A stretch of DNA of 64,000 nt, taken from positions 4,154,001-4,218,000 of the forward strand of contig JBANDB010000005.1 in assembly GCA_037576215.1 (NCBI GenBank). Reading direction: 5' to 3'. A program made the translations under genes and the position numbers. Of the stretch, positions 43,640-54,718 are shown one piece after another. Position 1 is the first letter of the stretch. Each line of letters starts with the position of its first letter. Below the pieces are notes generated by a model. That model saw nothing but the letters and a program-made list of their open reading frames with translations, was not told where the DNA came from and made no database searches. The DNA comes from Armillaria gallica (lineage: Eukaryota > Basidiomycota > Agaricomycetes > Agaricales > Physalacriaceae).

Positions 43640-44065
43640 AAAAAACGGGCGTAATCTTATCCCGCATTCCCACCGTTCTTGGAGATCCTCATTCACAATT
43701 ACAGAACAACCGAAGGCTCGAGAATCATACCTTTGGAAACATTACTTTGGAATGTCTAACTAGTGACAGAGAGGATTTGTCGGTGGTCCCGCAGTTTGTC
43801 ATCCACTTCCAGAAAGGTCTCCAGAGGATCTGAACACATCCTGTTTAACTGATGCGCAGCTGCAGTTGAAGACTAAGGCTGTCGTCCCGGATTTCTGGGT
43901 CAGTGGTAGATATCGACGACGGCAAGAGACAGGCTGATTGGAAAGAAACGGCAGGATCTGCGAAACTGAGTATGCTACAGAATGATTAGAACACCGACAT
44001 TTAGATATACTCGACTTCAAGATTTTACAAGGCATCCCTTTGAACGGAAGTGTAAGTAACTTGGA
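43640..44065. other. End of alpha unit, no gene seen
   Basis: Parallels 52,907-53,280 of the beta unit (CGGATTTCTG, AGGTCTCCAGAGGATC). A 9-base A run at 43,637. Confidence 0.4.
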
Positions 44066-44243
44066 ACTTGGTGCGTTGTTCGTTAACAAAAGGCCCTCTT
44101 TCCGGCCGTCTCGCATGTTCTTTCGGCCGACTCTCGCCGCCGCCTCCAACAAGTTATCCACACAAGGGATAGCTCGCCAGCGTCATGACCACGATGTCAA
44201 GCGACGAGCATCTTCATTACGAGTCCGAGTTTACGAGGATTCA
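44066..44243 (+). pseudogene. rRNA methyltransferase fragment, copy C
   Basis: Start region only: MFFRPTLAAASNKLST, IARQRHDHDVKRRASS (from 44,115), with 50 bases of matching upstream sequence (GTGCGTTGTTCGTTAACAAA). Homology stops after about 40 codons. Confidence 0.7.
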
Positions 44244-44446
44244 GTTTTACCTTTAAATTCAACAGCGACAAATAATACACTCCTTTATGGCAACGATTGT
44301 CTTTCACTAATAATAGAGCTAAATACGCTAACATGGATGCTCCATCCTCGAGCTGATTCTTCGTACCACACTGGCGTTGTGCACCAATATTCCAAGCATT
44401 AGTGCGTAATTTCAGATGTATTTATATCTGTACTTATTAGTTTATT

Positions 44447-45271
44447 TTATTCAGGTCCTTTTTGGCGCATCCGGCGGCCCCAAGAGCCCCGGATAGTGAC
44501 CATCTCACCCTCTCTCGCGCGTAAGCACTCACGCAAGGCAGCACCGCATGCAACACCCAACGGCGACCACTCACGACCGTCATCAACTAGGACGATGGCG
44601 ACGGCTATGCTTCGCCAATCATTACCTCGAAACCGGCACCATCCACCTATTACCCCATCCTCTGGATCGACATCGGGGCCGTAATTTCGTTCACAGAACT
44701 GACCACGGACCAAGCGGAGAATCCGAAATCGGGTGCCTTCTGCAAGTACGGCATAGCATTCAGCAACGGAGACGGGGACGAAGACGAACAGGGCGACGAC
44801 GATGACTACGACGAGAGGGACCGAGAGCATTGCAGCCGGATGAAGGAAGGTAGGGCATGACGCAGTGGAAGGAGAACATTCTGGAGAAGATGCAGGAGGG
44901 CGGAACGGTGCGAGCGGGAGGGTAGGAGCAAGGTCGAGCCCCCGACATCCATCGAAGGCAGCGACGACAACGTCCATCTGGGCGTCGATTCTACATCCTA
45001 GTATGCGACGGAGGATGCCAAGACGATAGCTACACGAGCACTGACGGCCCCGCCGCTGCCCGATACCAACATGAGTCCCTACTGCCCACCCAAGGTCAGA
45101 AATACCGCCCATCTCCATGCATCCCCCATTTTCGATATGGAGATCACGGATAAACGACCCGATTTCCTCTCCGATGTCGACACCTTGACGCCCCTCCCTG
45201 CTGCATCCTTCGCCCTCTATTGACCGTACGACCATCGTTGGACCTCTACCCCCGTTTTCGATATCGGGCAA
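44447..45271 (-). CDS. Long GC-rich open frame, uncertain
   Basis: A 274-codon minus frame with a hydrophobic valine-rich stretch (SVPLVVVIVVALFVFVPVSV). An overlapping plus frame (about 44,592-44,860) reads PILWIDIGAVISFTELTTDQ and ends acidic (DGDEDEQGDDDDYDERD), which looks more protein-like. Neither matches a family I know. At most one is real. Confidence 0.25.
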   Translation of the reverse strand: MPDIENGGRGPTMVVRSIEGEGCSREGRQGVDIGEEIGSFIRDLHIENGGCMEMGGISDLGWAVGTHVGIGQRRGRQCSCSYRLGILRRILGCRIDAQMDVVVAAFDGCRGLDLAPTLPLAPFRPPASSPECSPSTASCPTFLHPAAMLSVPLVVVIVVALFVFVPVSVAECYAVLAEGTRFRILRLVRGQFCERNYGPDVDPEDGVIGGWCRFRGNDWRSIAVAIVLVDDGREWSPLGVACGAALRECLRAREGEMVTIRGSWGRRMRQKGPE

Positions 45272-45699
45272 TCTGATGGTGGCTGCCGTTTCTATTCGCC
45301 AGTTCCCTGTGATGCTCTATGGCGTCAACGATCCGTACCTCGCCACCTCCTTCATCCCTACCCCATGCCACGGCTACCAATATAGAGTCTGGCTTATATA
45401 CGACACAGAGTAGCACGATGCTACCCACCGCATGCTCGCCTGACGCCACCAACGATTCTTGCCGCCGTCGACTACATCCCCGCTTTAATACCAAAAAATT
45501 TCCATTTTACACGGCTTTGCGTGGCCCTCGTGTGCTGAATTCGCTGGCTATGTGTAGTAGATGATCTATTGTCGCCATCTATGCGTAGTAGAATGCCCGC
45601 CAGCGTGCACACTAGCCCCCTCCCGCAATCCCGCTTGTTTTATCTGTTATATATATATCAAATGTCAGAAATCAGATTCTGAAAGCTACCAGCAAATTC

Positions 45700-46480
45700 T
45701 TCCCAGAAATAAGACGACGTTGTCATTCTACTCTCCACAACAGCGACGCCCATGGACTACGGACAGAGATATCCTTCAGCGCTGCGCTCAGCAAACTTTT
45801 GAACTGGTCTCTTGGGACCAAAAAAACCCTTGAGATTGGGACACTTGCATGGTGAGCATCGTACCTGCACCACTGTTGACCTGTCTTATAACTGTCATTT
45901 GTAGATACTCGACTATATCTCTGTCAAGAGCACTTCCCAAGTACGGAAAGGCCATCTCTCTCGAAGTCTGCGAACTCGATGCCAAGGTAATACTGGGTGG
46001 TAATTATCTTGTGTTCAAAGACTTGAATGAGCCCAGGTCGCCTCGGAAAATATTGCACTTGCTGGTTTAATCTCTCGAGTTGAAATGATCATCGGTCCTG
46101 CACTCTAAACCCTCGCAAAGTTTTCAACTGCACTTAAATTTGACTTGATCTTCATCGACGTGGATAAAACCCCCCATGACTGAGTACTTTGAAGTTTGTG
46201 AAGGCGAAACGGTTGATAAAATAAGGAGGGATTAGTACTGTGAGCACATCCGTTTCTTGTAAGAAATGTACTTGACACATGGTATGCATAGATCCTCGAT
46301 AATGCCGTTCTGAATGGCGATGTCACTAACGAAAATCTTCAAGATACACTCCGTTTATGACAAAGTCAAGGGGATTAAGAGGCTGCTTGTTTCAATTAAA
46401 GGGGACAATGAAGTCGAAAATTGAAACTACGAATATCAGTACCGCAGACGAGAAGGGTTACGACGGCTTCTTCGGACTCA
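45700..46480 (+). pseudogene. SAM-dependent O-methyltransferase (methyltransferase-3 family)
   Basis: Class I methyltransferase of the caffeoyl-CoA/catechol type. Visible: TLEIGTLAWYSTISLSRALP (motif I, across an intron GTGAGCA...TTGTAG), YGKAISLEVCELDAK, intron GTAATAC...CCCAG, VASENIALAGLISRVEMIIG, FDLIFIDVDK, later LDNAVLNGDVTNEN and EKGYDGFF. A TAA stands for Gln in GPAL-stop-TLAKF, and TGA/frame breaks follow VDKTPHD. A dead copy; no intact paralogue is in the window. Confidence 0.7.
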
Positions 46481-47368
46481 TACCTGCTGTGCTCGCAAAC
46501 GCCCACTTCGGCAAAGTTCAAAGGCGAAAGGATCTTTTACAATTTTGGAACAGTGCGACTAGCGATCTCCGAGTTGCGCAATGGCGCGTTCTACTACCAT
46601 GCTACGCAGCCAAGGTGCGTTTGTCAAGCATGTGGTCCATCGGTCCATAGCCAGGACCCAGGTCGAGGATAATATCTCCGCAATACAGAAGATTCTGCAG
46701 GCATGGCGGAGAACTTCTCGGACAGTACTTGGAATTCGTTTCTTGTCTCTGTTTCTGCTCCGTCTTAGCTGTAATTTGTAAGTCCTCCGAGTCGACTGAC
46801 CTGAGAGCATGTCAAATCGTCCGCCACCGCAGTTTCGGTTCATCCCTGTTTAATCTTATCCAGAACAACGATAACTGCTACAAGGCACAGCATATATGTA
46901 ATGTCGCATATCTCCATCTTATATATAAGTGAGCCGAGGGGACTTAATGTTTATAGCTCGCTGTTCAGGACCTGTTCGATAAATACAGGAATGGGCGTTC
47001 CAGGGCGAGTACTACTTCCGGGTGAGCGAAATTTTTGGTTTTGACTACAACTGAAAGCTCCCGGCGTTCCTAATGCCGAAGACTTTAGTTGTAGTCACGA
47101 GACACTTGTTTCCGAACCGTTCTGATTCTATTCATCTTGGCGTAATACACCGCCCGGTACTGAAGAAATGTCGGCATTGAGGTTACGCATGTTCGGACCG
47201 TCGTCTATAAAGCCTCAGGATCGCAAACGCTAAAAGGACCAGTATGAGACTGTGTTCTTCTCGCTCTATCTTTCATGCACTCCTTCTCTCTCATCTGCAT
47301 CTAATGAAGCGGCATTGAACACCGGCGGTTACCAGCGGAATTTACATCTTGACTGTTTCGATCTCACG
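46480..47368. other. No gene assigned
   Basis: A plus frame 46,357-46,650 and a minus frame 46,559-46,843 overlap and match nothing. From 46,950 on, a short inverted pair (TTTTGACTACAACTGAAAGC / GACTTTAGTTGTAGTCA) lies upstream of the DUF6533 gene. Confidence 0.35.
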
Positions 47369-48416
47369 ATGTCATTAACGGTGAGTAGTGCTTGGTCCTA
47401 TTCCCCTCATCTGTTGTATTCAGTCAGGTGCTTAAACTTCCTTACAGAGATCCGGCTCGAATTCTTCCTCATATTACTCTTTCATTGCGAGCGTGACTGT
47501 GCTCGTCTATGACCTACTCCTTCTTCTTCCCACGGAAATTGATTACGTGTGGCTTCCTAGACCCTTACATTCACACCTACCGCTGTTCGTATTGAATCGC
47601 TACTTGCCCTTGATCAATGCGGCGGTCATGACCAGCCTCCTGCACAATCCCGATGCCGCCCAGTGCCGCCTGCTTTACACCATTTCAGGCGCGCTCGGAA
47701 TCGCTGGGATTTTCGCATCACAAACGATCCTCATGATCCGCACATATGCAATATGGGATAGACACAGAGTGGTGTTTTGGTGCTTTATCGGGATTGGGAT
47801 CTTCTGTTTCATACCGACCGCAGTCAGTCTTGTTATAGAACTCACGACGAACAAAGGTGGGTTGCTTGCCATCCGTGATAGTCGAGAACTCAATACTGTC
47901 TAATTCGCAGTCATCTCGGAACTGTATGATCACCGGCATACTGACTGCCTGAGACAATCTTCGAATATGCCAATCTTTCTCTACATTCCTGTGCTCGTTT
48001 CAGAGACAATCATTGCTTCGCTCACGTTCTTTAAAGGCGTACAGCACCTCCGCAATTCAAACCATCCATTTATCAAAGAGCTTTATGTCTCTGGGATGCT
48101 CTTCTATGCATGTCTCCTCCCTCTCACTCTCGCAAACATCATTCTCCCCATGTGGGCCCACAACGTCTCACCCTTCCTCTCTTTTTATCAAAACATCTTT
48201 CATTCCATCCTGAGCAACCGCATCATATTAATCATTCTCACGCAGAGGCGGACACGTCGACACTATCCTACAGAAGAGCTGTACTCGGATGACGTCGAAC
48301 TGACTGATATCATTTCTGACGGTCCTGAATCTAGAAACGACGTGGAAAATGCACCAGGAATAACGCCCAGATCCGACGGAAGAATACAGCCAACGGTGGA
48401 AATAAATTGCGCTTGA
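47369..48416 (+). CDS. DUF6533-type integral membrane protein (beta, complete)
   Basis: About 300 residues, multi-pass, plasma-membrane or endomembrane by inference; function unknown. Exon 1 codes only MSLT (47,369-47,380); exon 2 47,448-47,856 has the family start VTVLVYDLLLLLPTEIDYVW and QTILMIRTYAIWDRHRVV; exon 3 47,911-48,416 has IPVLVSETIIASLTFFKG, ELYVSGMLFYACLLP, HSILSNRIILIILTQ and an acidic tail. Introns GTGAGTA...TTACAG and GTGGGTT...TCGCAG. About seven hydrophobic segments. The only complete copy of three. Confidence 0.75.
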
Positions 48417-48758
48417 GCGGTACTAGCCGATTCATTGTACCGCCTCTGACAAATTGGATTCCATGCTACATACATGTAGGACCAGGCAGGAACATATTCA
48501 CGCAATGCAGTGCAGAAGATCGCCGTTAACAGATACGGAGATGACCGCCGGGTTTCAGAAATTGAGCGATCAGCCTCGGAAAAATACACCGCCTCTAATG
48601 TAGTGATGCCTCCGATTTTTTTTTGCTCTTGCTAAACGCATTCTGTTGATAAGATAAGACCATTGGCAAGAGGAGTTTTGATTTTAGTAGCGTGAGATAC
48701 ACTATGTCATCTGGGGCCGATTTGGCCACGACAGCTTCGCGGGGCCGTACCCGCCCTA
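48417..48758. other. Downstream region of the DUF6533 gene
   Basis: Shared with gamma (63,190-63,480, inverted): GATACACTATGTCATCTGGG and GCTCTTGCTAAACGCATTCT. No gene. Confidence 0.5.
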
Positions 48759-49295
48759 TGGTGCGAACCACTTAATCACCACCAAAAAGTAACAGCCGCC
48801 AATTTGGTCCAAAATTTTTCCAAATCCCAAATCCGCCTGAAAAGTCGATTGCCGAAGGCGAAAAAAAATCCCGACAAGTGTGACATACCGTGACATAAAT
48901 CACGTTCCCTGCCATTTTGTGACACACCCGCCAAATCGAGATGAGTCAAGTAAGATATCTCCTTCAATTTTGACCCAATCAAAATTTCCTCTAGAGGATT
49001 TGTTCCTTTCATCAATTAGAGCATTTCTTGCCTCGTAGAATAGAATACCGTACTTAGCACACTAGATATCATTCCGAACGTCTCAGCCTGACGCCCACTC
49101 AAGTTTACATTACACGTATCCAAGCACCAATACCCCCTGCCACGTAGTCACTAGATTGTACACATAGACCCTGACGGGTCTCAGGTACTTAAAACAAGAT
49201 TCATTCATTCATACAAGAGGGATTTTTTCTCCGGTCACTTGTGACCACTGCAGAAACTTTGTCACATTTTGGTGGTGACTAAGTGGTTCACACCA
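48759..49295. mobile_element. 537-bp MITE with TA duplication
   Basis: Inverted ends TGGTG(C/T)GAACCACTTA, (A/G)TCACCACCAAAA, about 29 of 31 bases matching, flanked by TA (48,757-48,758; 49,296-49,297). The matching site in the inverted gamma copy (about 63,190-63,205) has no insertion. Inside, no coding frame. Confidence 0.85.
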
Positions 49296-49297
49296 TA

Positions 49298-50128
49298 CAC
49301 GCACTATGCTGCCGGCACGGTGCCAAAATACTGAAATGCATTTTTTTTAACTCAATCCACTGCCAAATCTGGGAAAATCAGTGTCCAAGTTTTCAAGGAA
49401 TTTCCCTCCGGGAATTTGGCCACTGCACAGTGGGTAACTATGCGCCTTGCACCATAGAACAGGCTGCCTCACTCAAATTCCCTTGGGCGAGTCTCTCCAG
49501 TAGACTGTGATCGCCGCTGTCTAAAATTGCATCCATGGCTTATATCGAGAAGTAGGACGAGGAGAAATGCTGCCCAACAGACGCTTACTCGATATTGTCA
49601 GGACTCATTGTAAATTAAAGGATCGAAAGAGAACGACGACTTTGGTTGAGCATATCTTGTATTCGCGAACGCAAATGACATGGAGACTAGTAGTGGAAGT
49701 GCGCGCAGCTTCATTCAGGCTCGGATACACCTTGTATCCGCTGACACGTCTGGGAACAATGTCAATATTGCCTTTTGTGGAAGCATACAAGGTCTTACGC
49801 ATCGACCACGACCCTCACCGACTCTGAGAGGCAAGAGAACTGATTCAATTCTGTGATTTATTAAGTATTGAATTCACTTTTCAATGGCAAAATATGGCTC
49901 ATCTCAATAGATGTTCTGGAGCATCCAATGATGTACGTAGTAATGAATTGATCAAAGTTGACATGGACGACAGAACTGGCATCTACACTGACTTCTTCTA
50001 GGCGCGCACTGCTCAGTTATGGCAGCACCATCCCTATGCAACATGACCGTCGGCCGCATTTTGGGCGCGACACTTTAGAGTTACTTAAGTACGTAGAGGG
50101 AAATTTTGTGGTAACTCTGTACTCTTCG
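49298..50128. other. Upstream region of DUF6534 beta
   Basis: Counterpart of 40,200-40,905 and of 62,341-63,190 (inverted). Conserved short stretches but no shared open frame. Confidence 0.45.
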
Positions 50129-51541
50129 ATGCCCTCGTTTAATACTACTCTGGCCGAAGAGGCTGATGTAGCACCCACAAATTTATATAAATTGTCGGTA
50201 ACACTTTCGTTCTCAGACTGATCTCTGTATTGATTTTAATACTTCAGAACGGGTCCCCTGGTACAGCTCCAATCTTATATACTAGAAAGCGGCGGTCGCT
50301 CAGTTTTCATGCAGTTGATCGGCTGGTTTCTCAGTCTCATCTTATATGGCATTCTATGCGATCAAGTCTGTGAGTGGTCCTATCCTTGTCCGCACGTTCC
50401 TAACTGTCCTTTACTCACGTCATTCAAAGACATATACTACATCTCCTTTCCAAAGGATACTCTGACGTCCAAGACGGTCGTATATCTTCTCTGGGTGACC
50501 GAGACTGTTCAGACTGCTACCAACATCATTACACTTTCGACACGTTCTGTTACGACTTCGGGAACCTTTCGGGACTGGATGATGTCCATCTCGCATGGTT
50601 CATCGTTCCTGTTCTCTCTGGATTTGGTGCGTACTTATGCACGTACGTTTACGCTTTCGGTTACTGAAATAGCGGTAGTTGGCTGCATCGCCCAATTATT
50701 TTACGCCTGGCGGATGTATAAGTTCAGCAAGAAGGCCCGATGGCTATGTATTACCCTATCGGTGGTAAGGTTTTTTTTAAAAACGTCTTATACTGCTCCC
50801 TAAAAACACGATCTTCATCAAAGATCGCTTTCACTCAATTTGGAGCTGCGATTTGTTGTGGCATCGAAATACGGAACAGCGGCCACTACTCAAATCTTCA
50901 GAAAAATTCGAAGATCAAGGTGGCGACAATGGTGAGCAGATCTTCGTCGTGTCCCGTATTCAATCATTCACAACTCGCAGATATGGTTGGGTGGAAGCTT
51001 TTTGTGTGATACTGCCATTGCTTTGTGCATGACCTACTTTGTAAGTGAAGTAGGAGCATAGCACTTACGTCTTGACTGATCGTTGCCACCTGTAGTTAAG
51101 TCGATCTCAAACCGGTCTCAAATCTACTCGGAAACTTCTTTCCAGGCTAATACGGCTGACAATCGAAACTGGGACAGCAACAGGTTAGTCATATACTAGG
51201 AAATTGGATCGCATTAGTTCATTTACCATCTACGCAGCTGCGATTGCTGCCGTCGACGTGGCACTCTTTCTCGCCTATCCCAATAACAACTACCACACTG
51301 TCCCTGCAAACTGCTTGGTAAAGATATATTCGAATACGGTCCTCGCTGTTTGCAACAGTCGTATGACAAGGCGGATCCGCGGAGGAAGGGAAGAAACAGC
51401 TTTTCACTCCTTTGAATCTTTCGATCTGTCCATTAGTGGATTGATTATCGAGTTTCAAGATACAGAGACCAACGCAAACGCGGATCCTTCTCTGCGGCCC
51501 CATGAGTGCCCCCAAGGGAGCGAAAGCCAGGGGACTCTTTG
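50129..51541 (+). pseudogene. DUF6534-type membrane protein (beta), frameshifted
   Basis: Same exon plan as alpha and gamma: exon 1 50,129-50,197; exon 2 50,315-50,369; exon 3 from 50,430 (YIYYISFPKDTLTSK). A single base is missing in ACCAACATCATTACAC (about 50,520; alpha has ACATCTATTACAC), which shifts the frame before the fourth segment. Later exons (AVVGCIAQLFYAWRMYKFSK; IAFTQFGAAICCGIEIRN; IWLGGSFLCDTAIALCMTYF; ANCLVKIYSNTVLAVCNSR) are well preserved. A recent single-lesion pseudogene, or an assembly error. Confidence 0.65.
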
Positions 51542-51717
51542 AAGGTTTTTTTGGACCGTGGCTCAACGGCGAACGTGTCAGGCACAAAGGTCGGACACAT
51601 TTGCACGCAACTCAAGCAGATAATCTCATATGAGTTCTATATACCCACCCAAAGCCAGACCGTTGATCAACATTAGTACTCGCACTATACCAGTATAATT
51701 AATATAAATGAGTAATT

Positions 51718-52224
51718 TCATCGACCTTGAACACCTGACTGGGAACTTACATAGGAGACCTGGACGTATTTCCCCATCTTTCCCACATAAAATAGGCTCC
51801 CCAAATTCGGTTTTGGAGACCTTCCTGTCGACCACCACCATGTATATGGGAGCCGTCGTGGACACTCAGCCGCAGCTTTCCTCCTTTCACCGTTAAGGAG
51901 ATGTTCCTGGAACGCACCTGAACTGTATCTTTGACTGGGAAGAACGTCATCGTGAGCGCAGAAATTCGCCTTCGCATCTAATGCTTCATGGAGCCGCCAA
52001 ATAAGGTCTTCTCTTTGGCGTGATTGAGATCCTTTACGAGGGATTGCTCTCAACGACGAAGCTCTTAGTGAACCGTCAAAGTACCTTTTCGTCTTGTAGC
52101 GAGCCTTGTACATACCAGCAACTGGCTGTAATGAGCATAGATCGATGACGACGATAGGAATGGCGTTCCCTCTGACCATACCCTTCAAATTACAAGACCT
52201 ACTGAGGCTATTATATCGAACCAT
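51718..52224 (-). pseudogene. Unknown frame plus peroxiredoxin exon-1 remnant (beta)
   Basis: Minus frame of 168 codons starting MVRYNSLSRSC, with IPIVVIDLCSLQP and AIPRKGSQSRQ, family unknown; a related stretch lies at 60,280-60,480. On the plus strand 51,886-51,955 aligns with peroxiredoxin exon 1 (TVSLTGKNVIV followed by GTGAGCG), but the next exon is absent. Confidence 0.35.
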
Positions 52225-52483
52225 CGCTGACTCATTTCAGAAATATAATTGATCTACTAAACATTCGTATGAGAGCATGATTGTATTTACGCTCTGAAGT
52301 CTAATGCCGAGATGGAAGATATAGTTTAGAAAGGTGCACACTATCTACCCGCAAATTGAGCTGTAGTAAAAGAGAAAGTGCGCATGGAGACGTACGTCTG
52401 AAGTCGACAGGCCTATTAAACTGTGCACGGACGATACCATTGAGGCTTCTCATCTGTGCCTAACGCTTTCTGGAAACCACGAA

Positions 52484-52906
52484 TTAACGTTTTGTCCTTG
52501 GCGTGATCCAATGCTCTCGTGTCGCATTCGTTCCCAGGAGAAAGCATGTAGCCGACCTGGGTGAACCATCGGAATACTTTTCCGTTCTATGTCTGACGAA
52601 GAGATGTGCATAAGGCCATTCGATCTTCCAGGGCAATCCATGCAGAATCTCAGCTCGAGTGGCATCCAGTCTTTCGAACCAATGACCATCCGGCTCGATG
52701 TCGTGTCGGTCCGCCCATCGTAGAAGATCATCGACCGTCATCGCAAATCCACAAATGTGGAAAGGTATGGTTTTTCCCGGTTTATGTGGGGGATTTCGAA
52801 AGGGGATTTCGGTGGCAAGCAGCGAATCGGAAGAGGCAGAAACCGATTTAGTTGGTGCCCTTCGTCTATTAGCGAATGTGAATGGAATATGAGTGGACGA
52901 CCTCAC
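52484..52906 (-). CDS. Unknown small protein (beta)
   Basis: 140 codons, open: IPFTFANRRRAPTKSVSASS, MTVDDLLRWADRHDIEPDGH, WFERLDATRAEILHGLPWKI. Present in three copies (alpha split, gamma truncated at 59,880). Function unknown. That the frame is kept in the beta copy argues for a real gene, weakly. Confidence 0.4.
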   Translation of the reverse strand: MRSSTHIPFTFANRRRAPTKSVSASSDSLLATEIPFRNPPHKPGKTIPFHICGFAMTVDDLLRWADRHDIEPDGHWFERLDATRAEILHGLPWKIEWPYAHLFVRHRTEKYSDGSPRSATCFLLGTNATREHWITPRTKR

Positions 52907-53290
52907 ATCTTATGTCCGAGGGCGTCGACTGCGAGTATTGTTTGGGTAGTTAGCCAAGGGGGTCACGTTTAAGGAGAAGACACAAATCCCACCGAAAAAT
53001 GACCATCCTACCAAACAACCCACGTAATCTTATCCCACCGTTTTGGGCACCCCTTATTCACAATTACAGCACAATCGATGAGTCGAGAATCATACCTATG
53101 GGAACATTGTTGTCTAACTAGCGATGGAGAGGATTTATTGGCGGTCCTGCAGTTTGTCATCTACTTCGTGCCAAAATCTAGAGAGTCCATAGAGGAACTG
53201 AAGAGATCCTGCTTAACTCATACGCAGCGCGAAGACTAAGACTGTCTGGCTGCCATCCCGGATTTCTGCGTCTCGTTTTTGACCTACAGC
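52907..53290. other. Spacer, no gene seen
   Basis: Parallels 43,500-43,900. Confidence 0.4.
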
Positions 53291-54278
53291 CTTCGAGTCC
53301 CTTGCCGACATCTCCCAGCTTCCGTTCCTCGACTGGCATTTGTTGAAACTAGACGGGTCGTTCGTTCTATCATAGAGGAGGATCAGCGACCTGTGACTCA
53401 TCATGCCAAACCGCTATTGGACTTTCGTGAAGCCTTGGAACAAGAGCTTCATATAGCTAAACAGGAGGCTGAACACCAAGCGTTCGTTCTCTTCAAAGAT
53501 CCACTCCGAAAGAATCAGGTGGCGGCAATTCTCATAGTGTGCAACGGCATGTGGTGGATGTGGAAAGTTGCGCGCCGTTTCGTCAGGTCAGCGCCAAGGA
53601 AACTCGCGAGCACTAAAAGCACTAGTGCTATGGGTACGAGGTCATCAGTCACATCAGACGAACAATCATTGCCAGTTCCATCGACTGCCTTTGCTCAGGC
53701 CGAGGAAGACCAGGATGATATTGAGCCTTCTCCGGATGGTTCCGACGATGAGGCCAATTAAATCGAGAGTGCGCTTGCAGAAGCACTTGGAGGAGGTAAA
53801 GACCAGTTGGGTGCCCCCATACAAGATTCCAGATCATTCTTCGACGGCCTCTACGATGACGAGGATTTCCCATGGACAACAGGGCAAACTGACAAGCTGA
53901 CTCACGACCATCCGAGGAAGCGTCCTGTCCGAAAAGAGGAGGTTGTCTCCTGCCCATGATCCTGAGGAGCACAGTGCTCACGACAGCACTAACAAACGGC
54001 CTAAATTGATCTCCAAACTTGAGGGGCATCAACGCGATTCAGGAGCCGAAGACTCCAACGGAAATGAAAGCGACACGGTAAGCCTGACCAATCTGATTCA
54101 GGACCTAGGCGAGGGTCAAGGTGAACCATTGTACGAGAATGTCGAAGACACATGGCCTTTACAGGGAAAATGGTCTAAAGCTATTTACCTCGGCTCACCT
54201 GCCCCCAACCAACGAACGTTCTTGATACATCGGTGGCTACAAACCTTTCGTCAGGAATGCATTTCAAGGCCGATGTAG
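53291..54278 (+). CDS. Unknown multi-exon protein
   Basis: Frame 53,279-53,761 has LAFVETRRVVRSIIEEDQRP, QELHIAKQEAEHQAFVLF, ILIVCNGMWWMWKVARRF, then Ser/Glu-rich DEQSLP and QAEEDQDDIEPSPDGSDDE. Further pieces follow: SRSFFDGLYDDEDFPWTT, HPRKRPVRK, RPKLISKLEGHQ, and YLGSPAPNQRTFLIHRWLQT. Likely a helical domain followed by a disordered acidic region. Family not recognised. Located directly upstream of methyltransferase copy B. Confidence 0.4.
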
Positions 54279-54718
54279 ACACTTGTAACAGACGGGACTG
54301 TTAGCCATTTGTAAATCGTAGAGAGACGATACTTAGCAATTGATCATCTTCCAAGAAGTTATATCAGCGACAAAGATTGTCGGAACAGAAAGTGGCTAGC
54401 CTAGTAACAAACACTCCTAGTCCCCGATGATTTCAGCGTAAAGCGAATCGGGTGGAAATGATCTGCCGAGCTAAAAAAAAAAGTTTTGTCAGATTCATTT
54501 CTATCCGCCGGAAATCATATTTTAGCAGACCGAATTCTGTTTCTGACCGGAAACGGTATGTGGAAACTTTCTCAGTGCTACTGCACGCAGCACGTTTCCT
54601 TCATGCAGAAACTTGAGCGTGGCGATGGTCACGTGCTTATTACGGAGTTATCCGTCAAGGCGCACGCGTTGTTTGTTGCGCCAAACAAAAGCTCTCTCCC
54701 TCTTCCTGGCCGACTCAC
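54279..54718 (+). promoter_or_regulatory. Upstream region of methyltransferase copy B
   Basis: CpG-rich counterpart of 9,013-9,927, without the 550-bp TIR element. An A run of ten at 54,474. No defined promoter motif. Confidence 0.5.
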
